Part shown: piece by piece, positions 55,036 to 64,000 of the stretch
Numbering within the stretch: the stretch's first letter is position 1
Layout: each line of letters begins with the position of its first letter
Origin: Chondrilla cf. caribensis
Lineage: Eukaryota > Porifera > Demospongiae > Chondrillida > Chondrillidae
Length of the DNA stretch: 64,000 nt
NCBI GenBank assembly: GCA_964020155.1
Contig: OZ026564.1
Coordinates: 4,070,223 to 4,134,222 of the forward strand
Reading direction: 5' to 3'
Program-made: the position numbers and the translations under genes
Notes under the pieces: model-generated
Told to the model about the DNA's origin: nothing
The model's database searches: none
The model's input: only the letters and a program-made list of their open reading frames with translations

Positions 55036-55509
55036 TCAAGGAGCTCTCCCTCTCTGTCTCCCGGTCACCAGTTCATCTTTCTCCTCCTCCACTGTGACCA
55101 GCAGTGTGTCAAGTGGTGATTGGACCACTACAAGTTCACTGCTATCACCAAATGCTCCTTCCGGTTTTAACTGTTTGGTTTTTGAGAGAACCATTTGTTG
55201 TTTTCCTTTTGAGCCAGACGTTTCTTCCCAACTGCCAGTAGTAGTGGGGACCACAGTTGTCTGTCTTGTCTCTTCTCCTGAATTGGTTGGAGAGTAGGCT
55301 GTGGTGGATCCTCTACCAGTCACTAGTTGTGCATTTTGTTCCTTTATAGTAGCCAGCCATGGGGTGTGTGGTGATACACCAACTACCAGTTGACTGTTAT
55401 CACCGAACAAGTGGTTAGGTGGTAACTGGAGGTTCTGTCCAACCACCATTTGTTGGTTTGTTGGAGTGAGAAGAGTTTCTTCCTGAGTGGCTGTGTTACT
55501 GAGGTCCAT
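55036..55509 (-). CDS. Double-module VTGR protein, exon S, copy 5 (157 aa)
   Basis: Intact. Module positions as in the 5.1-kb copy, with GSTTAYS in the linker start. The acceptor at 55518 is followed upstream by the 17-bp array and the candidate exon ending at 55882. Confidence 0.65.
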   Translation of the reverse strand: MDLSNTATQEETLLTPTNQQMVVGQNLQLPPNHLFGDNSQLVVGVSPHTPWLATIKEQNAQLVTGRGSTTAYSPTNSGEETRQTTVVPTTTGSWEETSGSKGKQQMVLSKTKQLKPEGAFGDSSELVVVQSPLDTLLVTVEEEKDELVTGRQRGRAP

Positions 55510-55564
55510 CCTAGTATCTGCAAAGAATAGATTTCAAGTAGATTAGAACCTCACTTTGTCAGTA

Positions 55565-55695
55565 ATGGGACCACCTCAGTAACAGGACCACCTCAGTAAC
55601 AGGACCACCTCAGTAATAGGACCACCTCAGTAACAGGACCACCTCAGTAATAGGACCACCTCAGTAACAGGACCACCTCAGTAATAGGACCTCTA
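55565..55695. repeat. 17-bp minisatellite, about 8 units
   Basis: About 45 bp from the VTGR acceptor. The paralogue at 11.2 kb has only two units. Confidence 0.9.
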
Positions 55696-55949
55696 TTTCC
55701 CAGTCTCAGGGATTCCTGTGCTGTGTTTTTGCTCTATAAATCAAGTCAAATTTGTCCAGACAAGTGGCTGTGTCAGTAAATAAGTAAATAGCCATGGCTG
55801 CAGTACCTGGTGTGCTGTTGTATAGCAATACTGAAGTCACCATACCACCACTGGGATCCTTATATCAATTTCACTGCTCACCTTTTAATAATAGTCTTCA
55901 AGTAGCTGGTCCTGTTAATCTGTTGTTTCTCAAGTGGTCCAAGCACTGC
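55696..55949 (-). other. Candidate minus-strand exon region upstream of exon S
   Basis: The minus strand from about 55949 reads LGPLEKQQINRTSYLKTI to a donor (AAAAG, GTGAGCAG) at 55881. NRTSYLK matches NRTGYLK at 25.2 kb. A plus-strand frame starting MAAVPGVLLYSN overlaps, without support. Confidence 0.35.
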
Positions 55950-55959
55950 AGATGGTTTT

Positions 55960-56215
55960 GTTTAAGGCAGAGTCTTTATAGGGGCAGAAGAAGCCCCATA
56001 GGAAAAAACTTTTCCTGTGTAGCCTGGCAGACCTAAGTTTGAACGTGAAGCCTGGCAGACCTAAGTTTGAACGTGAAGCCTGGCAAACCTAAGTTTGAAC
56101 GTGAAGCCTGGCAGACCTAAGTTTGAACGTGAAGCCTGGCAGACCTAAGTTTGAACGTGAAGCCTGGCAGACCTAAGTTTGAACGCGAAGCCTGACAAAC
56201 CTAAGCCACTGCTAA
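55960..56215. repeat. 28-bp tandem repeat, about 6 units
   Basis: The unit is AGCCTGGCAGACCTAAGTTT plus GAACGTGA. It follows one GGGGCAGAAGAAGCCCC hairpin unit. In the paralogue at 11.5-11.9 kb the larger unit was amplified instead. Confidence 0.88.
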
Positions 56216-57224
56216 GGAGGATTGATTGTTTTTAAGACATGGTAGCCATGGGCACTAAATAAGAAGGCATACTGGGAAGGGGTATCTTTTATACTAAATA
56301 AGAAGGGACTTGAAGTGAGAAGAGTTTCTTCCTGAGTGACTGTGTTACTAAGGTCCATCCTAGTATCTGCAGAGAGTGGATTTTAAGTAGATTAGAACCT
56401 CACTTTGTCAGTAATAGGACCACCCCAGCAATAGGACCACCTCAGTAATAGGACCACTATTTTCCAGTTTGAAGGATTTTTGAACTGTGTGCTTGCTCTA
56501 TAAACAGTCCATCTCACACTAGCCATGGTTTTAGTACCTGGTAGGCCTACACTCGTATGGCATAAGATCGGTTGGACCTTGTGTAGCAATACTGGAGGCA
56601 CTGTAAGATCACGAGGAGTATCATAGCTTACTGTATCTCGACAGGTTGTTGAATTACGAGGATGATGGGTATGGTTTGCGTTACTTTGAGCATCTTAGCA
56701 TACCTTATGTTGACAGGTTGTTTATCCAGGTTGGTGGCAGTATGAAATGGCAGAACTGCAGAGACATTGATGGACAGATTTAACCTGACCAGTGTACCCC
56801 TGTGTTAGGACTGGTGTTCTGCTCTTGGATAGCAATATTAAACATCAACTTAACACCACTGGGGTTCTTTTATATTAATTCCACTGCTCACATTATATTG
56901 GTATTCTTTTCTTGGTGCTTCTAAACGCCAGATAGCCTTTGAAACAGGCCATGCTGCTAAATCTGCTGTTCAGAATAAAAGAAAGTGGTGCACCAGGAGT
57001 TCACAGGGTTTGTGCATGGTGGGTACAGAATATGGAGGCTGTTAAATATGTTGCTATGGAAGGTGTCATGATAATGTCAGTGTTGTGCAGGGCTGGCACT
57101 AAATAAGAAGGCACTTTGCAAGTAGTGAATGTGTGTATTAGGAAGGGGCATCTTGTATACTTACTGTACACTTACTGTGCATACTAAACAAGAAGGGGCA
57201 TCTTGTATGAGGCCATCAATTTAC
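56216..57224. other. Block-A 5' flank, copy 3
   Basis: Matches 11.9-12.69 kb. A minus-strand frame near 56392-56601 (KTMASVRWTVYRASTQ) is open here, but its homologues at 1.0 and 5.7 kb have a stop. Degenerate 46-bp units lie at 57098-57215. Confidence 0.4.
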
Positions 57225-57520
57225 CCCAGTGTCCAAGTTACCCCAGTGTTCCAAATTACCCCTGTGTTCCAAGTTACCCCAGTGTCCAAGTTACCCCAGT
57301 ATCCAAGCTACCCCAGTGTTCCAAGTTACCCCAGTGTTCCAAGTTACCCCAGTGTCCAAGTTACCCAAGTGTTCCGAGTTACCCCAGTGTTCCGAGTTAC
57401 CCCAGTGTTCCGAGTTACCCCAGTGTCCAAGTTACCCCAGTGTTCCAAGTTACCCCAGTGTTCCAAGTTACCCCAGTGTTCAAGGTACCCCAGTGTCCAA
57501 GTTACCCCAGTGTACCCTAT
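57225..57520. repeat. 17/18-bp minisatellite, short allele, about 17 units
   Basis: Same units and flanks as the 3.26-kb array at 12.7-15.96 kb, with no higher-order structure visible. Confidence 0.94.
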
Positions 57521-58032
57521 ATTGCAAAGCTATTCAGAATATAGTGTGCAGTATAGTGTGTTTATGGTTGAAGTCTACAATTAGCTCAATACACTGTTGT
57601 CAATGTCATTGTTCGAATGTTTTATTGTTGACAACAATCGTCATTGATATACATGTGGTTCTTTCCACCTGTGTGTAAGCATGTGTATTTATATTGGTTA
57701 TTGGTCAAATTGTTGTTTTGTGTCAATTCGTCTTACATACGTATGTTCCTATTGAAAAACCAAGCATCTTCTGTTAGCTGTTGATTCAAATGTCCACATG
57801 TTGGAAATATATTACAAAAACTAATAGCAAATACAAAACTTCACCTCATGACTATCTGTTGTAATAATGGTTAGCTGATACTACTGGTGATACAGTCCAA
57901 TGTACATATGTACAGTGGGTGGTAGTGAGTGTATGGGAGTGGATATGAGCAAGGGAAAGGAATCAGCTAGGATGATCCAACATTCATGCGAGTGTCTCAA
58001 TTGATACTGGTACCTCAAGGAGCTCTCCCTCT
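57521..58032. other. Block-A segment, copy 3
   Basis: Matches 15.96-16.48 kb. No gene. Confidence 0.5.
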
Positions 58033-58263
58033 CTACCTCCCAGTCACCAGTTCAGCTTTCTCCTCCTCCATTGTGACCAGCAGTGTGGCAAGTGGTGATT
58101 GGACGACTACAAGTTCACTGCTATCACCAAATGCTCCTTCTGGTTTCAACTGTTTGGTTTTTGAGAGAACCATTTGTTGTTTTCCTTTTGAGCCAGACGT
58201 TTCTTCCCAACTGACTGTAGTAGTGGGGACCAGGGTTGTCTCTTCTCCTGTCATTGCAGGCAC
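58033..58263 (-). pseudogene. VTGR second-module fragment, copy B
   Basis: Same 76-codon frame as at 16.48 kb (MPAMTGEETTLVPTTT to ELVTGR), with complete module 2 and the same replaced upstream sequence. Confidence 0.5.
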
Positions 58264-58713
58264 ACTTGTGGCTTCTTATATAATGTGATAATGACTTCCT
58301 ATCACACTGATCATTCCAATCCACATCCACATGTATGTATATGGCTTCTTATAGCAATCAGGTACACTTGTCTGTAATGCTTGATAAACATGCACACTTG
58401 TGGCTGTGGTTCACACATTCCATTATGTGTATGTATGTATGTATGTATGTATGTATGTATGTATGTATATATGTATCCCGATTGGTGATATTGTCACTTA
58501 AGATCAAAGGGACCGACTGGAGTACATTCGCGATGTACTGGGGTACAACACTGACCTTATTAGTGATGTCCCCCGGTTTTTAAGTGACTGGTATTAATTA
58601 ATCAACAGCCATTGTTCTGTGCCCATTGTGTATTCTCGGCTGTATTCTAGGCTCGGGCCACTCTTCGACGTTCTCAACGGGGGCTAAAAAAAGGTTGTTT
58701 CTCGGATTTTCTA

Positions 58714-59133
58714 TTAGAAGAAGTCATAACCGTTGCTTCGTTCGTTCGGTAAGTATTCTAAGCCTCGTTGGTTCGGCAAGTTTCCTCGTTCGTTCGGTAA
58801 ATACTCTGAAACTCGTTGGTTCGGCAAGTTTCTTTGTTCGTTCGGTAAATACTCTGAAACTCGTTGGTTCGATGAGTTTCTTCGTTCGCTCGGTAAATAT
58901 TCCAAGGCTCGTGGATTCGGCCATTTTCCTCGTTCGTTCGATAAGTGTCCTGACGCTCGTTGGTTAGGGAAGTACGGGCGGCCAAGATGCCATCTGAATG
59001 GGTCGATAGCCACCTCCAGCTCGTTGAGAAAATCGTCTTTTTCGATGTCGTGAACGAAATCCATCTCCGCTACTCGTAATCGTGCTATTGAACGGGATAC
59101 ATAATAGTTGTACCCCGCTTTTGGTCGGTACAT
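58714..59133 (-). CDS. ORF of 139 aa within the insertion, with 16-residue repeats
   Basis: The frame starts inside the hairpin, MYRPKAGYNYYVSRSIARLR, continues RVAEMDFVHDIEKDDFLNEL, and then has five 16-residue repeats of the NQRVSEYLPNERGNLP type encoded by a 48-bp tandem repeat. No homology recognised. Other frames on both strands are also open across the repeats (plus strand VRSVNTLKLVGSASFF), so coding is uncertain. Confidence 0.35.
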   Translation of the reverse strand: MYRPKAGYNYYVSRSIARLRVAEMDFVHDIEKDDFLNELEVAIDPFRWHLGRPYFPNQRASGHLSNERGKWPNPRALEYLPSERRNSSNQRVSEYLPNEQRNLPNQRVSEYLPNERGNLPNQRGLEYLPNERSNGYDFF

Positions 59134-59249
59134 GGGAATGTACTGAGCCGATATCAGTTAATTAACCTCGGGCTGCGCCCTCGGTTAATTAACTGATATC
59201 CGCTCAGTACATTTCCCATGTACCGACCAAAAGCGGGGTACAACTATTA
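59102..59249. repeat. 148-bp near-perfect hairpin
   Basis: Arms begin TAATAGTTGTACCCCGCTTT and run about 65 bp to an inner TTAATTAACC/GGTTAATTAA stem around a GC-rich loop (CGGGCTGCGCCCTCG). It may itself be a MITE nested in, or forming the end of, the 774-bp insertion. Confidence 0.88.
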
Positions 59250-59268
59250 CATGTATGTATATATGTAT

Positions 59269-59607
59269 GTATGTATGTAGTACATGAGCCTTCCAGTATG
59301 TCTATTTACATGTGCCTTCTTATGTGTAAGACAGTACACGAGCCTTTCTATGAGCATTCCAATACTTAAGTGTATGTACATGTACCTTCTTAATACAGTA
59401 CATGAGCTACTACAGAACTATACATACATAGAACTACAGAAGAACTACATTGTTTTTACTTTTAATGTTAATCGGAGCAACTCAAACAAAGACCTGTAGC
59501 TCATAAATAAAGACATAACTGATCATAGTACAATAGACACAATAGAACTATGATCATATTATGACTGCACTATATGAGTGACATATGGTACAATTACGAA
59601 TCGCACC
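59269..59607. other. Block-A spacer, copy 3
   Basis: Matches 16.94-17.27 kb. No gene. Confidence 0.45.
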
Positions 59608-59938
59608 TCGATGTGCCCATCCACCCACCTAATATTCGATGTGCCCATCCACCCACCTAATGCTCAATGTGTCCATCCACCCACCCAATGCTCAATGTGC
59701 CAATCCACCCACCTAATGCTCGATGTGCCCATCCACCCACCTAATGCTCGATGTGCCCATCCACCCACCCAATGCTCAATGTTCCCATCCGCCCATCCAA
59801 TGCTCGATGTGTCCATCCACCCACCCAATGCTCGATGTGTCCATCCACCCACCCAATGCTCAATGTTCCCATCCGCCCATCCAATGCTCGATGTACCCAT
59901 CCACCCACCTAATGCTCGATGTGTCCATCCACACATAA
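59608..59938. repeat. 29-bp minisatellite, about 11 units
   Basis: CCCATCCACCCACCYAATGC units with a GTTCCCATCCGCCCATCC variant specific to this array. Confidence 0.92.
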
Positions 59939-60714
59939 GAAGGTACAGTCATGTCCAGCATACACATTGCTCTATGAGTCTTCCAGTCCACTTCTGTGCA
60001 CACATATTATTGTGATTATTATTATTATCTGTGCACACATACATAAGGCTTCTTATGACAGTCCTTGAGTCTTCCAGCCCACTTCTGTGCACACATACTT
60101 GAGCCTTCCAATCCGGTGCAATTATGCGCACACATACACAAGGCTTCTCACAATAAGAATGCATAGTCTTGTCCACACATGTCTCTTGAAGCCAGTTCTG
60201 TGCACACAAATGCACAACATCTTAAAACAGGAAGGCACCATCCTCATTTCCCTACCTATGTTGCAAGCAAGGGTTGTGATTAAGAAGCCATGTATGCCTA
60301 AGAAGGCAGTGGGGTAACAGGACAGATCTTTGGAGAAGAGATCTTCTAACTTATTTTGCTTCCTCCCTGCTTACTGTAGTTGTTAGTATTCAAGTCCCTT
60401 CCCCAACAATAGCTAATAACGTACGTATGTGTGAAATTGTAGCAAGCTGTTATTTCATTGGTAACCTGCCACAACTGACACTCCCAGGACTATCGCCAGT
60501 ATGAATCAAATACTAATATTGAATACAATTTCAAAGCCCTATCAATTTGTAACTCAATGATTCCGCTCTCCCTCCACTTATTATAGCATTTGTATACTAT
60601 TTGTATTCTACTTCAATGGGTTGTCTGGTGTGATGTATTGAGGGTCAGAGTGCATGTGTAGCTGGAGGTATGGAACAGGCCTGAGTGCTAGTGAGTGTAT
60701 AGTTCCATACCTAC
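59939..60714. other. Block-A spacer, copy 3, between arrays
   Basis: Matches 17.69-18.44 kb. No gene. Confidence 0.45.
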
Positions 60715-60850
60715 TGTTAGCCACTCCCACTGTAGAGATGCCACTCCCAATGTAAAGACGCCACTCCCACTGTAGAGATGCCACTCCCACTGTAGAGATG
60801 CCACTCCCACTGTAGAGATGCCACTCCCACTGTGAACATGCCACTCCCTT
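60715..60850. repeat. 20-bp repeat (GCCACTCCCACTGTAGAGAT), about 7 units
   Basis: Homologous to 18437-18545. Confidence 0.85.
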
Positions 60851-61211
60851 TGTAGGTGCTATGTGTATCATACATACATATGTACACTTGTACGTACATG
60901 GAACAAAGTTCATCTGTATGCATATACGTGTGTACGTACGTATGTGTACATACTGTATGATACATGTACATATGTGAGTATATACATGGTATGTATGCAT
61001 ATGATGATAATTATTTTTTGAATCAAAAGTGAGATGTATTACAAAAGAGAGAGTTGTAAATAGTAAAGGAAGTGCAGTTTATGCTGAGTCAGCAAAAGTC
61101 AACTTAGTTAATGATAAAACCAGCATGTTGTGTGCAGCATGTGTGTGAACTGTCTGATCATTTTTCTCATGCGTACATACATAATCCTAAAACGTGAATG
61201 CCACAAATGCC
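60851..61211. other. Flank 3' of the two-exon VTGR gene, copy 3
   Basis: Contains the empty GTGCAGCATGTGTGTGAAC site. Confidence 0.5.
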
Positions 61212-61723
61212 TTATTTTCCCTTCTCTCTGCCGGTCACCATCCTTGCTCCGTGCTCCCTCAGACCTTCCCACCACTCCTTGCTGGACCATCCCCCAACTA
61301 CCAGCATGTTCTTACTGGTGTACATGTCTTTAGGTAGAAGCATGGAGGTACAACCAGGCACATATCCCTCTCTTCCAACATGACCACTAGTCTCCTGCTC
61401 ACATGCTGTGGTCACCTCATCCTCTCTCTTCTCCTCAATGACTCTTTCAGTACTACTCTCTCCTGTGAAGTGTGCATATGTACAGGTATGTAGAGGTTGG
61501 TTGGGAGGTGGGTATGGAGGTTGTGGTGAGGTGGTATACAGATGTTTTAGCACTCACCTGTAGCAGCCAGCCATGGGGTGTGTGGTGATACACCAACTAC
61601 CAGTTGACTGTTATCACCAAACAAGTGGTTAGGTGTTAACTGGAGGTTCTGTCCAACCACCATTTGTTGGTTTCTTGGAGTGAGAAGAGTTTCTTCCTGA
61701 GTGGCTGTGTTAGTGAGGTCCAT
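61212..61723 (-). CDS. Two-exon VTGR-module gene (138 aa), copy 2
   Basis: Exon 1 runs from ATG at 61723 to 61558 (MDLTNTATQEETLL to SPHTPWLAAT) and ends at ACAG followed by GTGAGTG. The intron is 95 bp. Exon 2 runs 61462-61212 (GESSTERVIEEKRED to ARMVTGREKGK, TAA). Coding lengths (166 + 251 nt) equal those of the copy at 18.9 kb exactly, and the phase-1 junction rebuilds Gly. Upstream, an acceptor at 61732 is preceded by the candidate exon ending at 61810. Function unknown. Confidence 0.7.
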
Positions 61724-61809
61724 CCTAGTATCTGCAAAGAGTGGATTTCAAGTAGAATAGAACAGTCAGTAGCTGGGATTGTAACATAAGGGGGAGCATC
61801 ATACTTTAC

Positions 61810-61893
61810 CTTATTTGAACGGGTTGTTAAAATTGGGTGGATTGCTACGGCGTGTCCCCTGAAGCCTAGCTTAGTGGGAATATGAAACAGCAT
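61810..61893 (-). other. Candidate upstream (5') exon of VTGR gene, copy 3
   Basis: MLFHIPTKLGFRGH to LTTRSNK, AAG followed by GTAAAG; 78 bp upstream of the VTGR acceptor. Probably untranslated if used, as phase does not fit. Confidence 0.42.
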
Positions 61894-61903
61894 ATGTTTT
61901 TCA

Positions 61904-62050
61904 GCAGTTCGATTGTCGATGGACGGCTTTCAGGAGATTGATTGTCGATGGATGGCTTTCAGGAGATCGATTGTCGATGGATGGCTTTCAGGAGATCGAT
62001 TGTCGATGGATGGCTTTCAGGAGATCGATTGTCGATAGATGGCTTTCGAT
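61904..62050. repeat. 29-bp repeat (GATGGATGGCTTTCAGGAGA), 5 units
   Basis: Same unit as 30.07 kb. Confidence 0.9.
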
Positions 62051-62185
62051 GGATTTATACGTGAAATGACGAAGTCGGTCATGTGGTGCGAATTTACCGG
62101 GTGATAAACAAGAAGGCACCCCGCCATGTTACAGGCAAGAAGGGACTGTGTACACGTAGCAGGCAGGGCATCTTTGGGCAACAGG

Positions 62186-63075
62186 ACCACCTCAGTAACG
62201 GGACCACCTCAGTAATAGGACCACCTCAGTACTGGGACCACCTCAGTAATAGGACCACCTCAGTAATGGGACCACCTCCGTAACAGGACCACCTCAGTAA
62301 TAGGACCACCTCAGTAACAGGACCACCTCAGTAACAGGACCACCTTAGTAATAGGACCACCTCAGTAACAGGACCACCTCAGTAACGGGACCACCTCAGT
62401 AACGGGACCACCTCAGTAACAGGACCGCCTTAGTAATAGGACCACCTCAGTAACAGGACCACCTCAGTAATGGGACCACCTCAGTAACGGGACCACCTCA
62501 GTAACGGGACCACCTCAGTAATGGGACCACCTCAGTAACAGGACCACCTCAGTAACAGGACCACCTCAGTAACAGGACCACCTCAGTAACAGGACCACCT
62601 CGGTAACAGGACCACCTCTGTAACAGGACCACCTCAGTAACAGGACCACCTCGGTAACAGGACCACCTCGGTAACAGGACCACCTCGGTAACAGGACCAC
62701 CTTAGTAAAAGGACCACCTCAGTAATGGGACCACCTCAGTAATAGGAACACCTCAGTAATGGTACCACCTCAGTAAGAGGACGACTTCAGTAATGGGACC
62801 ACCTCAGTAACAGGACCACCTCAGTAACAGGACCACCTCAGTAACAGGACCACCTCAGTAACAGGACCACCTCGGTAACAGGACCACCTCTGTAACAGGA
62901 CCACCTCAGTAACAGGACCACCTCGGTAACAGGACCACCTCGGTAACAGGACCACCTTAGTAAAAGGACCACCTCAGTAATGGGACCACCTCAGTAATAG
63001 GAACACCTCAGTAATGGTACCACCTCAGTAAGAGGACGACTTCAGTAATGGGACCACCTCAGTAATAGGACTACT
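62186..63075. repeat. 17-bp minisatellite, about 52 units, with 255-bp superunit
   Basis: Longest array of this unit. The rare variant AGTAAGAGGACGACTTCAG occurs at about 62772 and 63027, 255 bp (15 units) apart, with the same variant order around it. Confidence 0.93.
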
Positions 63076-63183
63076 TTCCCAGTATCAGTAAATGGCCATC
63101 TTCCAGTAACTGGTCCACAAAACTACTCCATTGGTATAGCAGTATCGAATTCACTTTAATATCTGGGAATAGTTACTGCTCAC

Positions 63184-63235
63184 CTTATTTCTGTGTTTTC
63201 CCCTCGGAGTGTAACTTGTGAATGAAACTCTCCAA
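63184..63235 (-). other. Candidate minus-strand exon ending SYTPRGKHRNK
   Basis: VSFTSYTPRGKHRNK up to AAG followed by GTGAGCAG. See 24756-24914. Confidence 0.35.
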
Positions 63236-63512
63236 GCAAGTGTACTTGTAATATATTTACACTTCTTGACTGTGGCTAATCAGGCATGGTAAACTGCAGA
63301 TGGTTTCTTAATTGGATTCAACCTAGGGCGTGCACATACATTATGAAAACATGTTACATTGTACATAGGTGACACGTAGGTGATTTGTACGGAACACATC
63401 TTATGTTTGGTATGTATTTGATGATATTTGTTCCTTGCCTGCACATAGCCCTCTTACAGTAATGATATTCATGGTCACATTGAACATTACTTCAACTCAA
63501 TTCAAGTCACAG
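63236..63512. other. Spacer before exon H, unit 6
   Basis: Matches 25.4-25.63 and 43.62-43.85 kb. No gene. Confidence 0.45.
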
Positions 63513-63742
63513 TACTACATTTTGACACACACAAGCATAGAGATAGAGAACAAATCCACACCAGAAGTTTGGGCTGGTAGAGTGCCAAATTATACAATGT
63601 GTTTAGACAGTACTCCTCTCCCTCAGGTGATGAGGTCTATATTCAGAACGTCCACTGAACTGAGTCCACTGGAGAGTGTGGAGGGAGTCCATGTCATACC
63701 TGGTCATGTGTTCATAGTACGACACCAGCCACAAGTTGGAGA

Positions 63743-63744
<2 letters not shown>
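63513..63744 (+). CDS. Exon H of the H/P gene, unit 6 (open)
   Basis: 232 bp, same frame as unit 3: [16 protein letters not shown] to [13 protein letters not shown]. No stop or frameshift. Its exon P would lie beyond the window. Confidence 0.48.
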
Positions 63745-63816
<72 letters not shown>

Positions 63817-63906
63817 ACGTGTGTGTGTGCATGTGCACACGTGCGTGTGTGTGTGTGTGTTTGAGTGTGTACATATGTATGTGTGTGTGTGTGTGTGTGT
63901 GTGTAT
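63745..63906. repeat. (GT)n microsatellite, unit 6
   Basis: Starts at the exon H edge as in the other units, about 160 bp. Confidence 0.95.
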
Positions 63907-64000
63907 CATTGTACATACGTACATGCATACATGTCCAATGTACATTGAGTTTATGTGTGTGTGCTTTGTGTGTTGTGTGTTACGTACTCACACACACAAC

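Larger units (their letters stand above)
58477..59250. mobile_element. 774-bp insertion with 18-bp flanking direct repeat
   Basis: Absent from the paralogue at 16.92 kb. ATGTATGTATATATGTAT occurs at 58459-58476 and 59251-59268. The target is a GTAT microsatellite, so part of that match could be fortuitous, but the TATATAT landmark is duplicated. The insert is CpG-rich, with different base composition, an open minus-strand frame and a long hairpin at its right end. It matches no superfamily I can name. Confidence 0.75.

Noticed and set aside
58477..58760. SINE with Pol III promoter at the left of the 774-bp insertion
   Set aside because: The long flanking repeat would fit, but I see no convincing A/B boxes and no A-rich or simple-repeat tail.
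59102..59249. Hairpin as a rho-independent-like terminator or origin
   Set aside because: Arms of about 65 bp with near-perfect pairing inside a recent insertion are better explained as transposon structure.
1..64000. tRNA, rRNA or other structural RNA genes
   Set aside because: No cloverleaf with a B-box (GGTTCGANTCC) or rRNA core sequence was recognised by eye. A tRNAscan/Infernal run would be decisive.

Overview
This is nuclear DNA from a eukaryote, very probably an animal. There are short exons with consensus GT/AG splice sites, introns full of GT and CATA microsatellites, dense minisatellites, and pogo/Tigger-, hAT- and Mutator-like element remnants. There are no bacterial-style operons, rRNA genes or recognisable tRNAs. 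The many TACGTA/ATGTACAT-like palindromes and the compact introns resemble sponge genomic DNA, but that is only an impression and the taxon is not established here. Almost every long open reading frame in the window lies inside a minisatellite with no stop codon in several frames, and should not be taken as a gene.

The main feature is nested duplication. A block that I call C carries plus-strand exon H, a GT-repeat intron, plus-strand terminal exon P, a small minus-strand two-exon gene, a divergent plus-strand first exon F, and a minus-strand exon S. C copies lie at about 2.8-5.8, 7.3-11.2, 25.2-30.1, 43.4-48.1 and 51.8-55.7 kb, with a sixth beginning at 63.3 kb. Exon H recurs at 7.3, 25.6, 43.9 and 63.5 kb, a spacing of 18-20 kb, so the window samples a macrosatellite-like tandem array. 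Between C copies are block A (about 12.0-19.8, 36.8-42.4 and 56.2-63.1 kb) and block B with pogo remnants (start of window, 21.3-24.6, 31.4-33.3 and 33.8-34.9 kb).

The best-supported protein-coding signal is on the minus strand. Exons S, S' and R encode a 43-residue module that aligns without gaps between three different exon sequences and ends in (L/M)VTGR. It occurs as a 68-residue single-module ORF (three copies), a 157-residue double-module ORF (four intact copies, one nonsense copy, three partial) and a phase-matched two-exon gene of 138 residues (two intact copies, one truncated). I do not recognise the module. The plus-strand H/P gene and the 32-residue minus-strand gene are also recurrent and partly decayed. 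In unit 3 (25-28 kb) both H and P are intact.

The rest of the window is tandem repeats. Their units are 17, 17/18, 18, 20, 23, 28, 29 (two unrelated), 31, 35, 40, 42, 46 and 47 bp. Several show higher-order periodicity, and some can be paired with a paralogous locus where the unit is still single copy. Mobile insertions can be dated against the duplications because empty paralogous sites lie in the same window: a 637-bp hAT-like element, an 83-bp Mutator-like hairpin with a 9-bp target duplication, and a 774-bp insertion flanked by an 18-bp direct repeat.
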